Below, piece after piece: positions 20,428 through 31,700 of a DNA stretch of 64,000 nt. The translations under genes and the position numbers were made by a program. This DNA comes from Malus domestica (Eukaryota > Streptophyta > Magnoliopsida > Rosales > Rosaceae), in the NCBI RefSeq assembly GCF_042453785.1, contig NC_091675.1, forward strand, positions 9,312,501 to 9,376,500. Direction: 5' to 3'. The notes beneath the pieces are model-generated. The model had not been told where the DNA came from. It did no database searches and saw only the letters and a list, made by a program, of their open reading frames with translations. Each line of letters begins with the position of its first letter. Positions within the stretch are counted from its first letter, which is position 1.

Positions 20428-22434
20428 TTACACTTGGTTATCCTCCACAATATGAAACTTGTTCAATAACTCCTCCAATGCTAGTAAGGTGGTCTTATAA
20501 TTTTCTTCCGATTGTGCCCCTTCTTCCGCAACGGGAAGGGCAAGTTTATATAGATGATTATGCCAGTACACTGGGTCATACACGTCAATATCACTCGAGC
20601 TGTGATGGAGAAGATACCTGCACTTGAAATCTTTACTCCACCGTGGCAGAATATAGCGCGACGGGACTTCTTCCACGCCGTTGTAGTTAAGAACGTTCAA
20701 TGCATGCCTGCATAGATAACCTTTGTAGTTGAACAAACTGCAGATGCATCGTATATCAACTTGTGTTGATTCGTACAAAACCTCGTAGCATCGGACTTCC
20801 TTTTCGTTTCCTTCTACTTCAACCCGTTCCTTGACTATGTACGTTAGTATAGACCCAGTCACATTCACCTGTCTTGTGTTGAAGCAGGCGTACATGCCCT
20901 CAACCTCCAACTGGAACCTCCTGAAAATTTCCTTCGTATACACATTACGTAGCTGTTCCTCGAAATTACATCTCGTTCTTAGTTCAAAGCTTGAACTTCT
21001 CGACTCCACATCCGCCGCCACCTCTTTCATGCGCTTCCGATGTAGAGCTAGATCGTACTTATCGACAAATTCCTTGAAAGACGTATGCTTATGCACATAA
21101 CCATCAAAAAATGCAGTCGAGCTCTCCTGTTCTCGGATAGGGATCATTCCTGCAAGAAATGTGTCTTTCAAGTACACCGGAACCCACATCTGCCGATCAT
21201 CGTACAATATCTGAAGCCATCTATTATCCCCTAGTTCGTGCCGCTTGATCATTTCTGCCCACGAAGTTTCAAACTCAGCTATCTTCAAGGAATTATAGAC
21301 TGCTTTGTGCAATTGTCTCTTGATTTCGTCGTATCCCCTCAGTCCTCCCAATTTCTCTGGAACTCTCTGCATGATATACCACAAACAATAGCAGTGGCGA
21401 GCGTTAGGGATAACCTCAGACACTGCACTTTGCAAGGGCTTGCATTGATCAGTAATGAAAACTTGTGGAGGGCGCCCTAGCATGCATTTGAGCCATGCCC
21501 TGAGCATCCAAACAAAATTTTCCTCCAACTCTTGCCCAAGGAAGCCGCAGCCCAACAAAACCGACTGTCCATGGTGATTTACGCCAACAAATGAAATCAG
21601 GGGGATTTCGTATTTGTTTACCAAGCACGTTGTATCTATTGCAACCGTGTCGCAGAAGTAGCCATATGCGGCCCTGGACCTGGCATCAGCCCAAAACACA
21701 TTCCTCAGGCGTCCATCGTCGTCAAGATCCATTAAATAATAGAAATTAGGGTTCGTCAGTTTCATTCGACAAAAGTAGTTATAAACTGCATGAGTGTCTC
21801 CTTCTTTAAGTTCCAAGTGTTTAGAGGGATCGATCGAATTCAAACCTTCAGTTTCACTAAAATTTGAGTATCCACTGCACCCAACGTCCAAAACAGGTGT
21901 TCGATACAGCTTGATAGTATGAACTTCTGTAACGGGCTCTGGGGGCGGTTGAGCACTTTTGGCAGCAAGAATCATTTTCTTATGCGACTTGTAAAACCTT
22001 TTGATTTGTGGACTCACCTGATGATTGTGTTCAAGCTCTAATTCGACTATTCTCCACCTTTTGGAGTCCACCAGCCTGATAACGACCATTGCAGGACAAC
22101 CAGTTCTTGTTTCGGGTCTTGGATTATTGGCTTCACTCTTTTTCTTGAAACCTGCACTGCTGCAGCTTAGCTTTGCTCGATACCGCTCTTTTTTCTTTGA
22201 TCTGAACCATGAATTGCTTACTCTGATGCCAAAGCCCTGTTCTTTACCATAGAGGTTGTAAAAATCATATGCTTCATCAAATGAATCGAACTCCAAACCC
22301 ACCGTAGGTTCTCGGGGGTCCCTTTTTCTGTTTGTTTCCCCAGTTCCATGATCATGCTCGGTAAAATCTCCCTCCAATTCATAGTCATCCCCTTCGTCAA
22401 AGACTGGCTCGGTGTTGAGAGAAACTTCTTCCAT
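20428..22434 (-). CDS. FAR1-related sequence protein, FRS6/FRS8-like
   Basis: One coding exon for 668 residues. An in-frame ATG follows directly after a splice acceptor (TTTCAG then ATGGAAG). A 5'UTR intron extends to a donor GTAAGA near 23279, and the non-coding first exon lies about 23281-23400. Domains: FAR1 DNA-binding region about 45-140 (EPTVGLEFDSFDEAYDFYN, then CPAM and HNHQV zinc ligands); MULE-type transposase core about 225-380 with the aspartates in AIDTTC and FITDQC; SWIM zinc finger about 556-580 (CICSLFNYKGYLCRHAL). FAR1/FRS factors are domesticated Mutator-like transposases acting as nuclear regulators in light and other signalling. The sequence agrees best with my memory of Arabidopsis FRS6. 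It converges on the VAMP71 gene with about 300-500 bp between their ends. Confidence 0.92.
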   Translation of the reverse strand: MEEVSLNTEPVFDEGDDYELEGDFTEHDHGTGETNRKRDPREPTVGLEFDSFDEAYDFYNLYGKEQGFGIRVSNSWFRSKKKERYRAKLSCSSAGFKKKSEANNPRPETRTGCPAMVVIRLVDSKRWRIVELELEHNHQVSPQIKRFYKSHKKMILAAKSAQPPPEPVTEVHTIKLYRTPVLDVGCSGYSNFSETEGLNSIDPSKHLELKEGDTHAVYNYFCRMKLTNPNFYYLMDLDDDGRLRNVFWADARSRAAYGYFCDTVAIDTTCLVNKYEIPLISFVGVNHHGQSVLLGCGFLGQELEENFVWMLRAWLKCMLGRPPQVFITDQCKPLQSAVSEVIPNARHCYCLWYIMQRVPEKLGGLRGYDEIKRQLHKAVYNSLKIAEFETSWAEMIKRHELGDNRWLQILYDDRQMWVPVYLKDTFLAGMIPIREQESSTAFFDGYVHKHTSFKEFVDKYDLALHRKRMKEVAADVESRSSSFELRTRCNFEEQLRNVYTKEIFRRFQLEVEGMYACFNTRQVNVTGSILTYIVKERVEVEGNEKEVRCYEVLYESTQVDIRCICSLFNYKGYLCRHALNVLNYNGVEEVPSRYILPRWSKDFKCRYLLHHSSSDIDVYDPVYWHNHLYKLALPVAEEGAQSEENYKTTLLALEELLNKFHIVEDNQV

Positions 22435-22598
22435 CTGAAATCACAATCATAAAAGCATAACCTTTTTAGGCACCATTAAACCAAAAGAAAAATCTTCGTC
22501 AAATACCGGCAGAGCGCCCAGCTGCCTATACAACAACAAAAATGTGATAAATTTTTTGTTTTCGGGATCCATGTCTAACACAAATGTGATACAATAAC

Positions 22599-22657
22599 AA
22601 AAGGGAGGAGGGTTCTGTTAGGATCGGGTCGTGCCTAACACAACCCTCCTCCCTTTT
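22599..22657 (-). other. Near-perfect 24-bp hairpin in the FRS 5'UTR intron
   Basis: Arm 22599-22622 (AAAAGGGAGGAGGGTTCTGT then TAGG) pairs with 22634-22657 with a single mismatch, leaving an 11-nt loop. It lies within the intron between 22436 and 23279, on the transcribed strand of the FRS gene. Confidence 0.7.
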
Positions 22658-22835
22658 CAAGCTAAGGCACGACGGAATCATTGAAAAGTAACACTACCCA
22701 GTTGCCAAAAGGCCACCATAGAAACTATAATATATTTGCATACAACACAAAAATCTTAAAACATCCATTTTTGTAAACTCAGTAGTAAAATCAAAACTGT
22801 AAAAGAGTGAAAATATCAGATTTGACTATTTAATG

Positions 22836-22912
22836 CAATCACCATCTCGACGGCCAGATGTAATTATGTGAATACATATACACTCACCATCTAACCATCG
22901 AGACGGTGATTG
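22836..22912. mobile_element. Small foldback MITE in the FRS 5'UTR intron
   Basis: Left arm CAATCACCATCTCGACGG (extending to 22860) pairs with the right arm at 22888-22912 with about four mismatches in 25. The spacer is short and AT-rich. It looks like a small MITE, but no target duplication was recognised. Confidence 0.5.
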
Positions 22913-23458
22913 TATCAAAACGTGTAATTTTTTGTAGGCAGTGCTGAAATATCACACTTCGAGCAAATTATAGTTTTCCTATAAAAAAACAAAAATCTTT
23001 ACAAACTCACAATTTCACAGACAAATGCACAATCGACAACCCCAAAATTAAGAACTAAAGAACTTGAAAGCCGCTCTTTGCCGTTGAATTTGCCTAATCT
23101 AACCCTAACATACAGATTAAACACACAATTTAACTTTCTTTCACGTTCCCAACTTTTCTCGGCATCCAAACAGTTATAATAATCCAAGTCCAAGGTCTAA
23201 ACGATCCACTTAATATCATGGCTAAATGCTAAACACACAGAAAATTAGAGTAATAGAGTGAGAATTTAGGCGATCTTACAGTGGTTTACCGGGTCGGACT
23301 CGGCGAGGCGGGAAATCAACTGTCAGAGACTCGGAGGAATTGGGGCTGAGTCAGGGCTCCGAGTTAGATGCTGGTGAAGGAAATGTGCGAGTCACACTTG
23401 GGATTACAGAGCTTTCACAAATCTATCGACCCTGTGCGCTGACACGTGGCTGAAATAC

Positions 23459-23698
23459 TATTATACTGTGAGGGCATTTTTGCTCACCACATATTTATGG
23501 TTTATGCTTATTATACACCTAATAATTTGTTACATGTCATTTTACGTACCTCTAATTAACTTTCGTATTAAATGTTATTTTTTCAATTTAAAAAAAAAAA
23601 TCAATGTTAAGTGAAAGAACATGTGGCAGATGATTAGGTATAGATTTGGTGAGCATACACGATAATTTATAATGATGAGCAAAAATATTCTCTTATAC
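23459..23698. mobile_element. MITE upstream of the FRS gene
   Basis: The left end TATACTGTGAGGGCATTTTT with GCTCACCA is mirrored by the right end, whose complement reads TATAAGAGAATATTTTTGCT with CATCA. Both ends sit next to a CTAT-like motif, consistent with a short target duplication. The interior is AT-rich. Confidence 0.6.
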
Positions 23699-23822
23699 TA
23701 TTGAGTAATACTAAAGAAATCAATTCATATTGGTGACATATCACATAATTAGCATATTTGATCTAAAATTTAATCTACCTAGTATTATTTTATATTATTT
23801 ATCTCTCCCTAGGGCTTTTTTT

Positions 23823-24040
23823 AAGGACATGGATCCTCTATGGATCCTCTATGGATCCATGCATTCTAATCGTAGGGATCCACTAATCTGAATCATTGAA
23901 ATTTGATCAAACGGCTAAAATCATTATAACTTTTAAAGTGGCTCTATGTTTGTAGTCATTGGATCAAATTTCAATGACCCGAATTGGTGGATCCCTAGGA
24001 TTAAGATGCATGGATCCGGAGAGGATCCATGTCCTTTTTT
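23823..24040. mobile_element. MITE with long GGATCC-rich inverted repeats
   Basis: Left arm AAGGACATGGATCCTCTATG, continuing through CATGCATTCTAATCGTAGGG and ATTGAAATTTGATC, is mirrored across about 75-90 bp by the right arm. A CTAGGGCTTTTTT direct repeat flanks the element (about 23810-23822 and 24048-24060), either an unusually long target duplication or pre-existing sequence. GGATCC occurs three times in the left arm. Confidence 0.7.
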
Positions 24041-24060
24041 AACGCAACTAGGGCTTTTTT

Positions 24061-25200
24061 ATTCATTTCAAAATTTGTATGCTTTTGTATATTTTCATTT
24101 TCCCACTTGAAATTTGTCAATTTTTAGCTTTTCATTCGATTCGATTCGGTTTTTTGCTAAAACTGAAATCTAAATTAAAATTATTATTTGATTTGGTTCA
24201 ATTCGGTTCTGTTTGGTTTTATTTTTTGTTAATATATATTTTTTAACCTATAAATTGGAGAAAAGGTGAAAAAAAAATATAAGGAATAAGACTTTCAACA
24301 TATTTGGGCCTAAAGTTGGGTTTACTTAGCCTTTAGGTTAATAGTTGACTTATAATTGGGCTTTGAATATACCCAACATAAATAAATAAAAATATTAATT
24401 TATATCTTATTTGGTTATGTTTTTAAACCATCAAAATCGAAATTGAACAAATAGTTTTGCTTGATTAAGTCATTTTAGTTTTGGTTTGATTTTCAATCGG
24501 TTCATATGATGGTCAAGTATTGATCCTTAGTGTATAATATATCGAGATTAGAACGTAACAAAATTCATAAATACAATACAAATTATGAAGGGGAAAATTT
24601 CTTTTTACGCCTGTCCAACACTTTCACCATATGCACTGGTCGGAGATGAGGAGAGTAGACAACAGACATCAGTGTGTGACGAAAGACATGGGACGATGGA
24701 AGGTCATTTTTTATTTGACTAAAAAAATATGGAAGGTCTTTTTAACCTTTTTATGCTTAACATTTTAGTTCAATATAATCAAACAAAAAAGTACATACGA
24801 GGATTTGTTTTTAGTTTTGTTAACAAATTTTATTTTTTGTCTCTTGTAACACAAATTTTAACAATTTTATTGATTTATATAGTCGCGTGGTTCTCGGTGA
24901 ATTATGAGTGCTTTAATCTCTACTCATTAATTTACAATTAGTGATACTTTATAATACTATTTTTAGATATGGTTTGCAAGAATCTTTTTAGGGCTGAGTT
25001 TTTCATGATATTTATTTGGATTGAAAATAACATTTTCGATAATAAATAAACATAAAAGGTCGTCATACCAAATTCTCAAGTAGTGAAAAAAAAGCTCAAA
25101 AAAAAAGGCAAAATCCATGAGTAATAGTATGTTACTGGTCCAAAAGTATTCGAACTATGACGTGGCCCTAGCTGGAAAAGAAAACACAGCCCTGGGCACC
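24061..25200. other. Intergenic, AT-rich
   Basis: A stretch near 24130-24500 has repeated GATTCGGTT-, TTTGGTTTGATTT- and CAATCGGTTC-like words common in degraded plant transposons, but I cannot place it. No gene is seen. Confidence 0.4.
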
Positions 25201-25217
25201 GGCGGATCTTCCCGAAG

Positions 25218-25275
25218 CACGTGCAGTCATATCCCCCGATTGGCCCCATGACCCACGTGGGCCCCATCGCACGTG
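25218..25275. promoter_or_regulatory. Three G-boxes (CACGTG) in 58 bp
   Basis: CACGTG occurs at 25218-25223, 25254-25259 (as CCACGTGG) and 25270-25275, with a TGACGTGG word near 25158 and GGACGTCA near 25325. This cluster lies about 520-570 bp before the MATH-protein ATG. G-boxes are bound by bZIP and bHLH factors, so ABA or light control is plausible but inferred. Confidence 0.6.
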
Positions 25276-25791
25276 CAAATAGCCACCAGATCAACGGCCT
25301 TCCAACGTAGCGAAATAAAACCTGGACGTCAGATCACAACTAGACAAACCTCAGGGACGCAAAAAATTAGGAAAAAAAAAATATAAAAAAACAAACTGAT
25401 AAACAAGATTTGAAAATTTTAAATTTAACAATAATAATAATAAAATAAAAAATAAAATGAATAATATCATGATTAATTTTTTAAAATTAAAATATAATTT
25501 TTCGTTAAAATGAACAATATCAAAAAATTTGCGTTAAAATTCTCAAAACGAAAGGGGAAGCAGAGGGACGGCGCAGGTTAACTACGATGCGCCGCTTAGT
25601 GTCCAAAGTGCCCTCTCTTCTTCCTCTTCTTTGTTTACCCTCTCGAGGCTTAACCACAAACAACATCCTCTCCTCCTCCCTAAAATTGATCAAAAATAAA
25701 AATAAATAAATACAAAAATTAAATACGAAAACCAGAGAGTGAGGAGAGGCTCGAGAGAGAGAAACGCGAACGAAACGAAAGGAAACCCCTA

Positions 25792-28700
25792 ATGAAGCAG
25801 CAGCAGCAGAGCTCATCATCGTCCGAGGCGGTATCTTCGTCGTCGTCGTCGTCGTCCTCCTCCGTCGCATCCATTTCGGCGGACCATTCGCAGCCCGCCA
25901 CCTCATCGCTGAATTCGGGAGCCTCCGAAAAGCTTCCGTCGATACCGGCGGCGGCGCCGGAGGACCTTTCCGTGGCGTCCACGCCGTCCAGGGACGGCGG
26001 CGGGGCACAGGAGAGCGTGACCGTCGATCGGCGGGGCGAGTACTCGACGGTCTGCCGATGGACGGTCCAGAATTTTCCGAGAATCAAGGCTAGGGCACTG
26101 TGGAGCAAGTACTTCGAGGTAGGGGGATACGATTGCCGGTTGCTAATATACCCTAAGGGTGACTCACAGGCGCTGCCGGGGTACATCTCGATATACCTCC
26201 AAATCATGGACCCGCGGGGCACCTCGTCGTCCAAATGGGACTGCTTCGCGAGTTATCGGCTCGCCATCGTCAACCTCGCCGACGATTCTAAGACCATTCA
26301 TCGCGATTCTTGGCATCGGTTCTCGAGCAAGAAGAAATCTCACGGTTGGTGCGATTTTACGCCTTCTTCTACTGTCTTTGATTCGAAATTAGGTTATTTG
26401 TTCAATACCGACTCCGTTTTGATTACCGCCGATATCTTGATATTGAATGAGTCCGTTAATTTTACGCGAGATAGTAATAACAATAACAATGAGCTCCAAT
26501 CGTCCGCCGGCTCGATGATGTCGGGTTCTGCGGTGGCCGGACCGGTTTCCGATGTGTTGAGTGGCAAGTTCACTTGGAAAGTTCAAAACTTTAGTTTGTT
26601 TAAGGAGATGATTAAGACTCAGAAGATAATGAGCCCGGTGTTTCCTGCTGGAGAGTGTAATTTGAGGATTAGTGTGTATCAGAGCTCGGTGAACGGCGTG
26701 GAGTATTTGTCAATGTGTTTGGAGAGCAAGGACACGGACAAGACGGTTGTGTTGTCTGATAGGAGTTGTTGGTGTTTGTTTCGAATGTCGGTGTTGAACC
26801 AGAAGCCTGGGACTAATCACATGCATAGGGACTCGTATGGGAGGTTTGCTGCTGATAATAAAAGTGGGGATAACACTAGTTTGGGGTGGAATGATTATAT
26901 GAAGATGTCGGATTTTGTTGGGACTGAGTCGGGGTTTTTATTGGATGATACTGCGGTGTTTAGTACATCGTTTCATGTGATAAAGGAATTTAGTAGCTTT
27001 TCGAAGAATGGAGGATTAATTACGGGGAGGAGTGGTAGTGGGGCAAGGAAGTTGGATGGTCACATGGGGAAATTCAATTGGAGGATTGAAAACTTCACTA
27101 GGTTGAAGGATCTTTTAAAGAAGAGGAAGATAACGGGTCTTTGCATCAAGAGCAGGAGGTTTCAGATTGGAAATCGGGACTGTCGGCTCATTGTTTATCC
27201 CCGAGGTATGCTTCGTTATTGCACAAGAGAATTCTTTGTTTTATTCTCAATAATTGGTTGTAACAATCAATAACTCTTTCTTTTTGTGGATTAATGTGTT
27301 GCAAAGCTATGAAACCATGTGATACATTCTCATACAGATATTTGAGGACTAGTAGTACCTTTATCATCCTATTTGAAAATGATTTTACATGTCCTTCCCT
27401 ATTATCCCACCACTTGAACGTATGGAGCTGCATCTGTAGTTAAATGGCATCATGGGCCACTGCAAATATGGTATGTATTAATGCTATCTAAGATAGCATA
27501 AGCCAGCATATATTGTTTATACTCTGCTACTCTGATCGTTATGTTCGATGTTACTTGAGCTATGCTGAGGCATACTTATTTTGTTCTTAGGATTGTGTAT
27601 GTCATGAAAGGTTTGAAATGCCATATGGTGGAATGATAAAATTTTGTTAATGTGTTAGACAACATAAAACCTATCCAGCTTGTGCGTCAGAGAGTGAACT
27701 GATGAAATTTTTCCATATTTTTGGTGGTATCAGGGCAGTCTCAACCACCATGCCACCTTTCAGTGTTTCTGGAAGTTACTGATGCACGGAACACTTCTAG
27801 TGACTGGAGTTGTTTTGTGAGCCATCGTTTGTCTGTTGTTAACCAGAGGATGGAGGAGAAGTCTGTCACGAAGGAGTCTCAGAATCGCTACTCCAAAGCA
27901 GCAAAGGATTGGGGCTGGCGTGAATTTGTGACGCTTACTAGTCTCTTTGATCAAGATTCAGGGTTTCTTGTTCAGGACACTGTTGTATTCTCAGCGGAGG
28001 TCCTTATATTGAAAGAGACATCAATAATGCAAGAGTTTACTGATCAGGATACTGAGTCAAGCAATGCTGGTTCACAGATTGATAAGAACGGAAAAAGAAG
28101 TTCCTTCACATGGAAGGTGGAGAATTTCCTGTCTTTTAAGGAAATAATGGAGACCCGAAAAATCTTTAGCAAATTCTTCCAAGCTGGTGGATGTGAACTT
28201 CGAATTGGTAAGCAGCAGTCACACATATTCTCCACTAAAAAGGTGGTCTCATTTGTTTGCATTTCTTAATTTTACCGACATTTGTTTTCCTTGATGCAGG
28301 TGTATATGAGTCCTTTGACACCATATGTATTTATTTGGAGAGTGACCAGTCTGTTGGTTGTGATCTGGATAAAAACTTTTGGGTTAGATACAGGATGGCT
28401 GTTGTGAATCAAAAGAACCCTGCTAAAACTGTGTGGAAGGAGTCATCTATATGTACAAAGACTTGGAACAATTCTGTTTTGCAATTCATGAAGGTGTCGG
28501 ATATGTTGGAAGCAGATGCAGGGTTTCTTGTTCGTGATACTGTTGTTTTTGTCTGCGAAATATTGGACTGCTGTCCTTGGTTTGAGTTTTCAGATCTAGA
28601 GGTTAGTGTTTACACGCGTATTTCAGTTATACACAGCCTGCTAATCATGGTTGTATTTATACTGTCTGTCTGATGTTCAAGTTTGTTGATTCTTAAGTGC

Positions 28701-31700
28701 TGCTGATACCCATTTTTTAAATTTTCTGGGAAGGTTTTTGTGGTTCTTTAATTTTTACACTTCTTCTCTAAAATGGTTTGAGAGATATTTATGTTGTTAT
28801 CATGGGATGGTTGATGTTAGTTTGCCTGCTTCATCTGTCGGTGTAACATTTAATTTAGAACAGGGGTACATTTGTTTTAACCTTGTTAATGTCTCTGCCT
28901 TGAGCAATAAAATTTTCATTTAACTTAAGCAGTCAGTTTATACGTCTCACTATCTTTTAGCTCGCTACTGTAGCAATGCAATTTGACTAAGAATGGTCTT
29001 CCCCTTCTACTCTTTTATGGTGGTTGCCTATTGTTATGCATTTTGCCTGTCAGGTTTTTGCTTCGGAGGATGATCAGGATGCTTTGACAACAGATCCTGA
29101 TGAGCTTGTTGATTCTGAAGACAGTGAAGGAATTGGTGGTGATGAAGAAGATATCTTTAGAAACCTACTTTCTAGAGCTGGATTTCACCTCACATACGGA
29201 GATAATCCTTCACAGCCACAGGTCACTTTACGAGAAAAACTTCTGATGGATGCTGGTGCTATTGCTGGTTTTCTGACTGGGCTCCGTGTTTATCTTGATG
29301 ACCCTGCTAAAGTAAAACGGCTGCTTCTTCCGACCAAGCTTTCTGGTAGCAGTGATGGGATGAAGGTCATAAAGAATGATGAATCTTCCCCTAGTTTGAT
29401 GAATTTGCTGATGGGAGTCAAAGTTCTACAGCAGGCTATCATTGATTTACTTTTGGACATTATGGTTGAGTGTTGCCAACCTACAGAAGGGACTTCATAT
29501 GGCGACTTGTCTGATGCAAACTCAAAGTCTCCAGATGGAAGCGGAGCTGCTTGTCCGTTGCAACCTGATAGAGAAAATGGAGCTACAGAATCTTCGGATT
29601 GTCCTGCATGTGAAAGATTGGATACTGGCTCTGATGAAACTAGCAGCAGCACTTCGGCTGTTCAAAGCTCTGATGTGACTGGGATTGGTGTACCTAGAAA
29701 AACTCTTCCTGGAAAACCAATTTGTCCTCCAGAAACATCTGCCGGGGTGTCAGAAAATGTCACCCTTCGCTCAAAGGTACATTACATTGTTCCTAGTATT
29801 TGATATGCAGCTTAAGTGATAGTACTGACCTGTTTTAACAAATTGAATTTCAGACCAAGTGGCCAGAGCAATCAGAGGAGCTCTTAGGATTGATTGTAAA
29901 CTCGTTGAGAGCTCTAGATGGAGCTGTTCCACAATGCTGTCCTGAACCAAGACGTCGGCCTCAGTCTGCACAAAAGATCGCTCTTGTACTGGATAAAGCG
30001 CCAAAGCATTTGCAGTCCGATCTTGTTGCTTTGGTGCCCAAGTTGGTTGAGCACTCAGAGCATCCACTTGCTGCTTTTGCACTTATAGAACGACTTCAAA
30101 AGCCAGATGCAGAACCTGCTTTGCGGACACCTGTAAGATTTATTTACTTATTGTCGTTCAAAGATATTTTGCTTTCCCCAGATGTGTTTTTTTTTTCATC
30201 TATTTAATACAAAGCATCTTACATATATTATGGAAAGCGATCTAGCTAGCATGTGCAGCTTTGCACAAGTCTATTGCTACATTGTTCTTCTTTTAAGTTA
30301 TCTTTGTCGTAATTCTCAGGTTTTTGGTGCTCTGAGTCAACTGGACTGTGGCAGTGAAGTGTGGGAACGAGTTTTATCTCAATCTTTTGAGTTTTTGCGG
30401 GATTCAAATGATGAGCCTCTTGTTGCAACCATAGATTTTATATTTAAAGCTGCATCCCAGTGCCAACACCTCCCCGAAGCCGTATGTGTATAACGTATTC
30501 TTGATTGAATAATTAATTAATTACATATTCTAAGGAAAAAAAAATCCACTTATATTATTGTATTTACTTTTGCATTCCCTTCTCTTTGGATGCGTAACCT
30601 TCTTTGTTCTCTGTTGTAGGTCAGATCTGTCCGTGTTAGGCTAAAGAATTTGGGTGTCGACATTTCTCCTTGTGTTCTTGAATTTTTGAGTAGAACTGTA
30701 AATAGCTGGGGAGATGTTGCTGAAACCATACTTAGAGATATTGATTGTGATGATGAATTTGGTGACACTTGCTCGACATTGAATTCTGGTCTTTTCTTGT
30801 TTGGTGAACATGGACCGATTTCTGAACGGTTTCATCCGGTGGATGAGCAGGCTTTCCGCTCGAGTCGTCTCTTTTCTGACATTTACATCTTGATCGAGAT
30901 GTTATCCATACCTTGTTTGGCAGTTGAAGCCTCTCAAACATTTGAGAGAGCTGTAGCTCGTGGTGCCATTGTGGCTCATTCTGTGGCCATGGTTTTGGAA
31001 AGGCGCCTTGCTCAAAGATTGAATCTTGATGCTAAATTTATTGGGGATAATTTTCAGCAGACCGATGTTGCAGCAGAGGGAGATGCCAATGAACAGCTGA
31101 GAATCCAACGAGACGATTTTACTTCAGTTCTTGGTCTTGCTGAGACATTGGCCCTCTCTAGAGATCCTTGTGTTAAGGGATTTGTGAAGATGCTGTATAC
31201 ATTATTATTTAAATGGTATGCTGATGAGACTTATCGAGGGAGAATGCTAAAGAGACTTGTAGATCTAGCCACTAGCACTACAGATAGTAACCATGAAGTT
31301 GATCTAGATTTGGATATCTTGGTGACGCTGGCTTCTGAAGAACAAGAAATTATCAGACCAGTTTTGAGTATGATGCGGGAGGTTGCTGAACTTGCAAATG
31401 TTGATCGTGCTGCTCTGTGGCACCAGTTATGTGCTAGTGAAGATGAAATAATTCGCATGCGTGAAGAAAAGAAAGCCGAAAATGCTACTATGGTTAAAGA
31501 AAAAGCTGTTATATTGCAAAAACTGAGTGAATCTGAGGCCACTAATACTCGTCTTAAGGTACTTGTTGTCTTAACTGGTGGTATGGCTATGATTATTGCA
31601 TCTTGTTTATTCTTTTCCGGAGAATATTAGAATTGATGCATGTCATGATGTGGCAGTCTGAAATGAAGGCTGAGATTGATTGCTTTGCTCGAGAAAAGAA

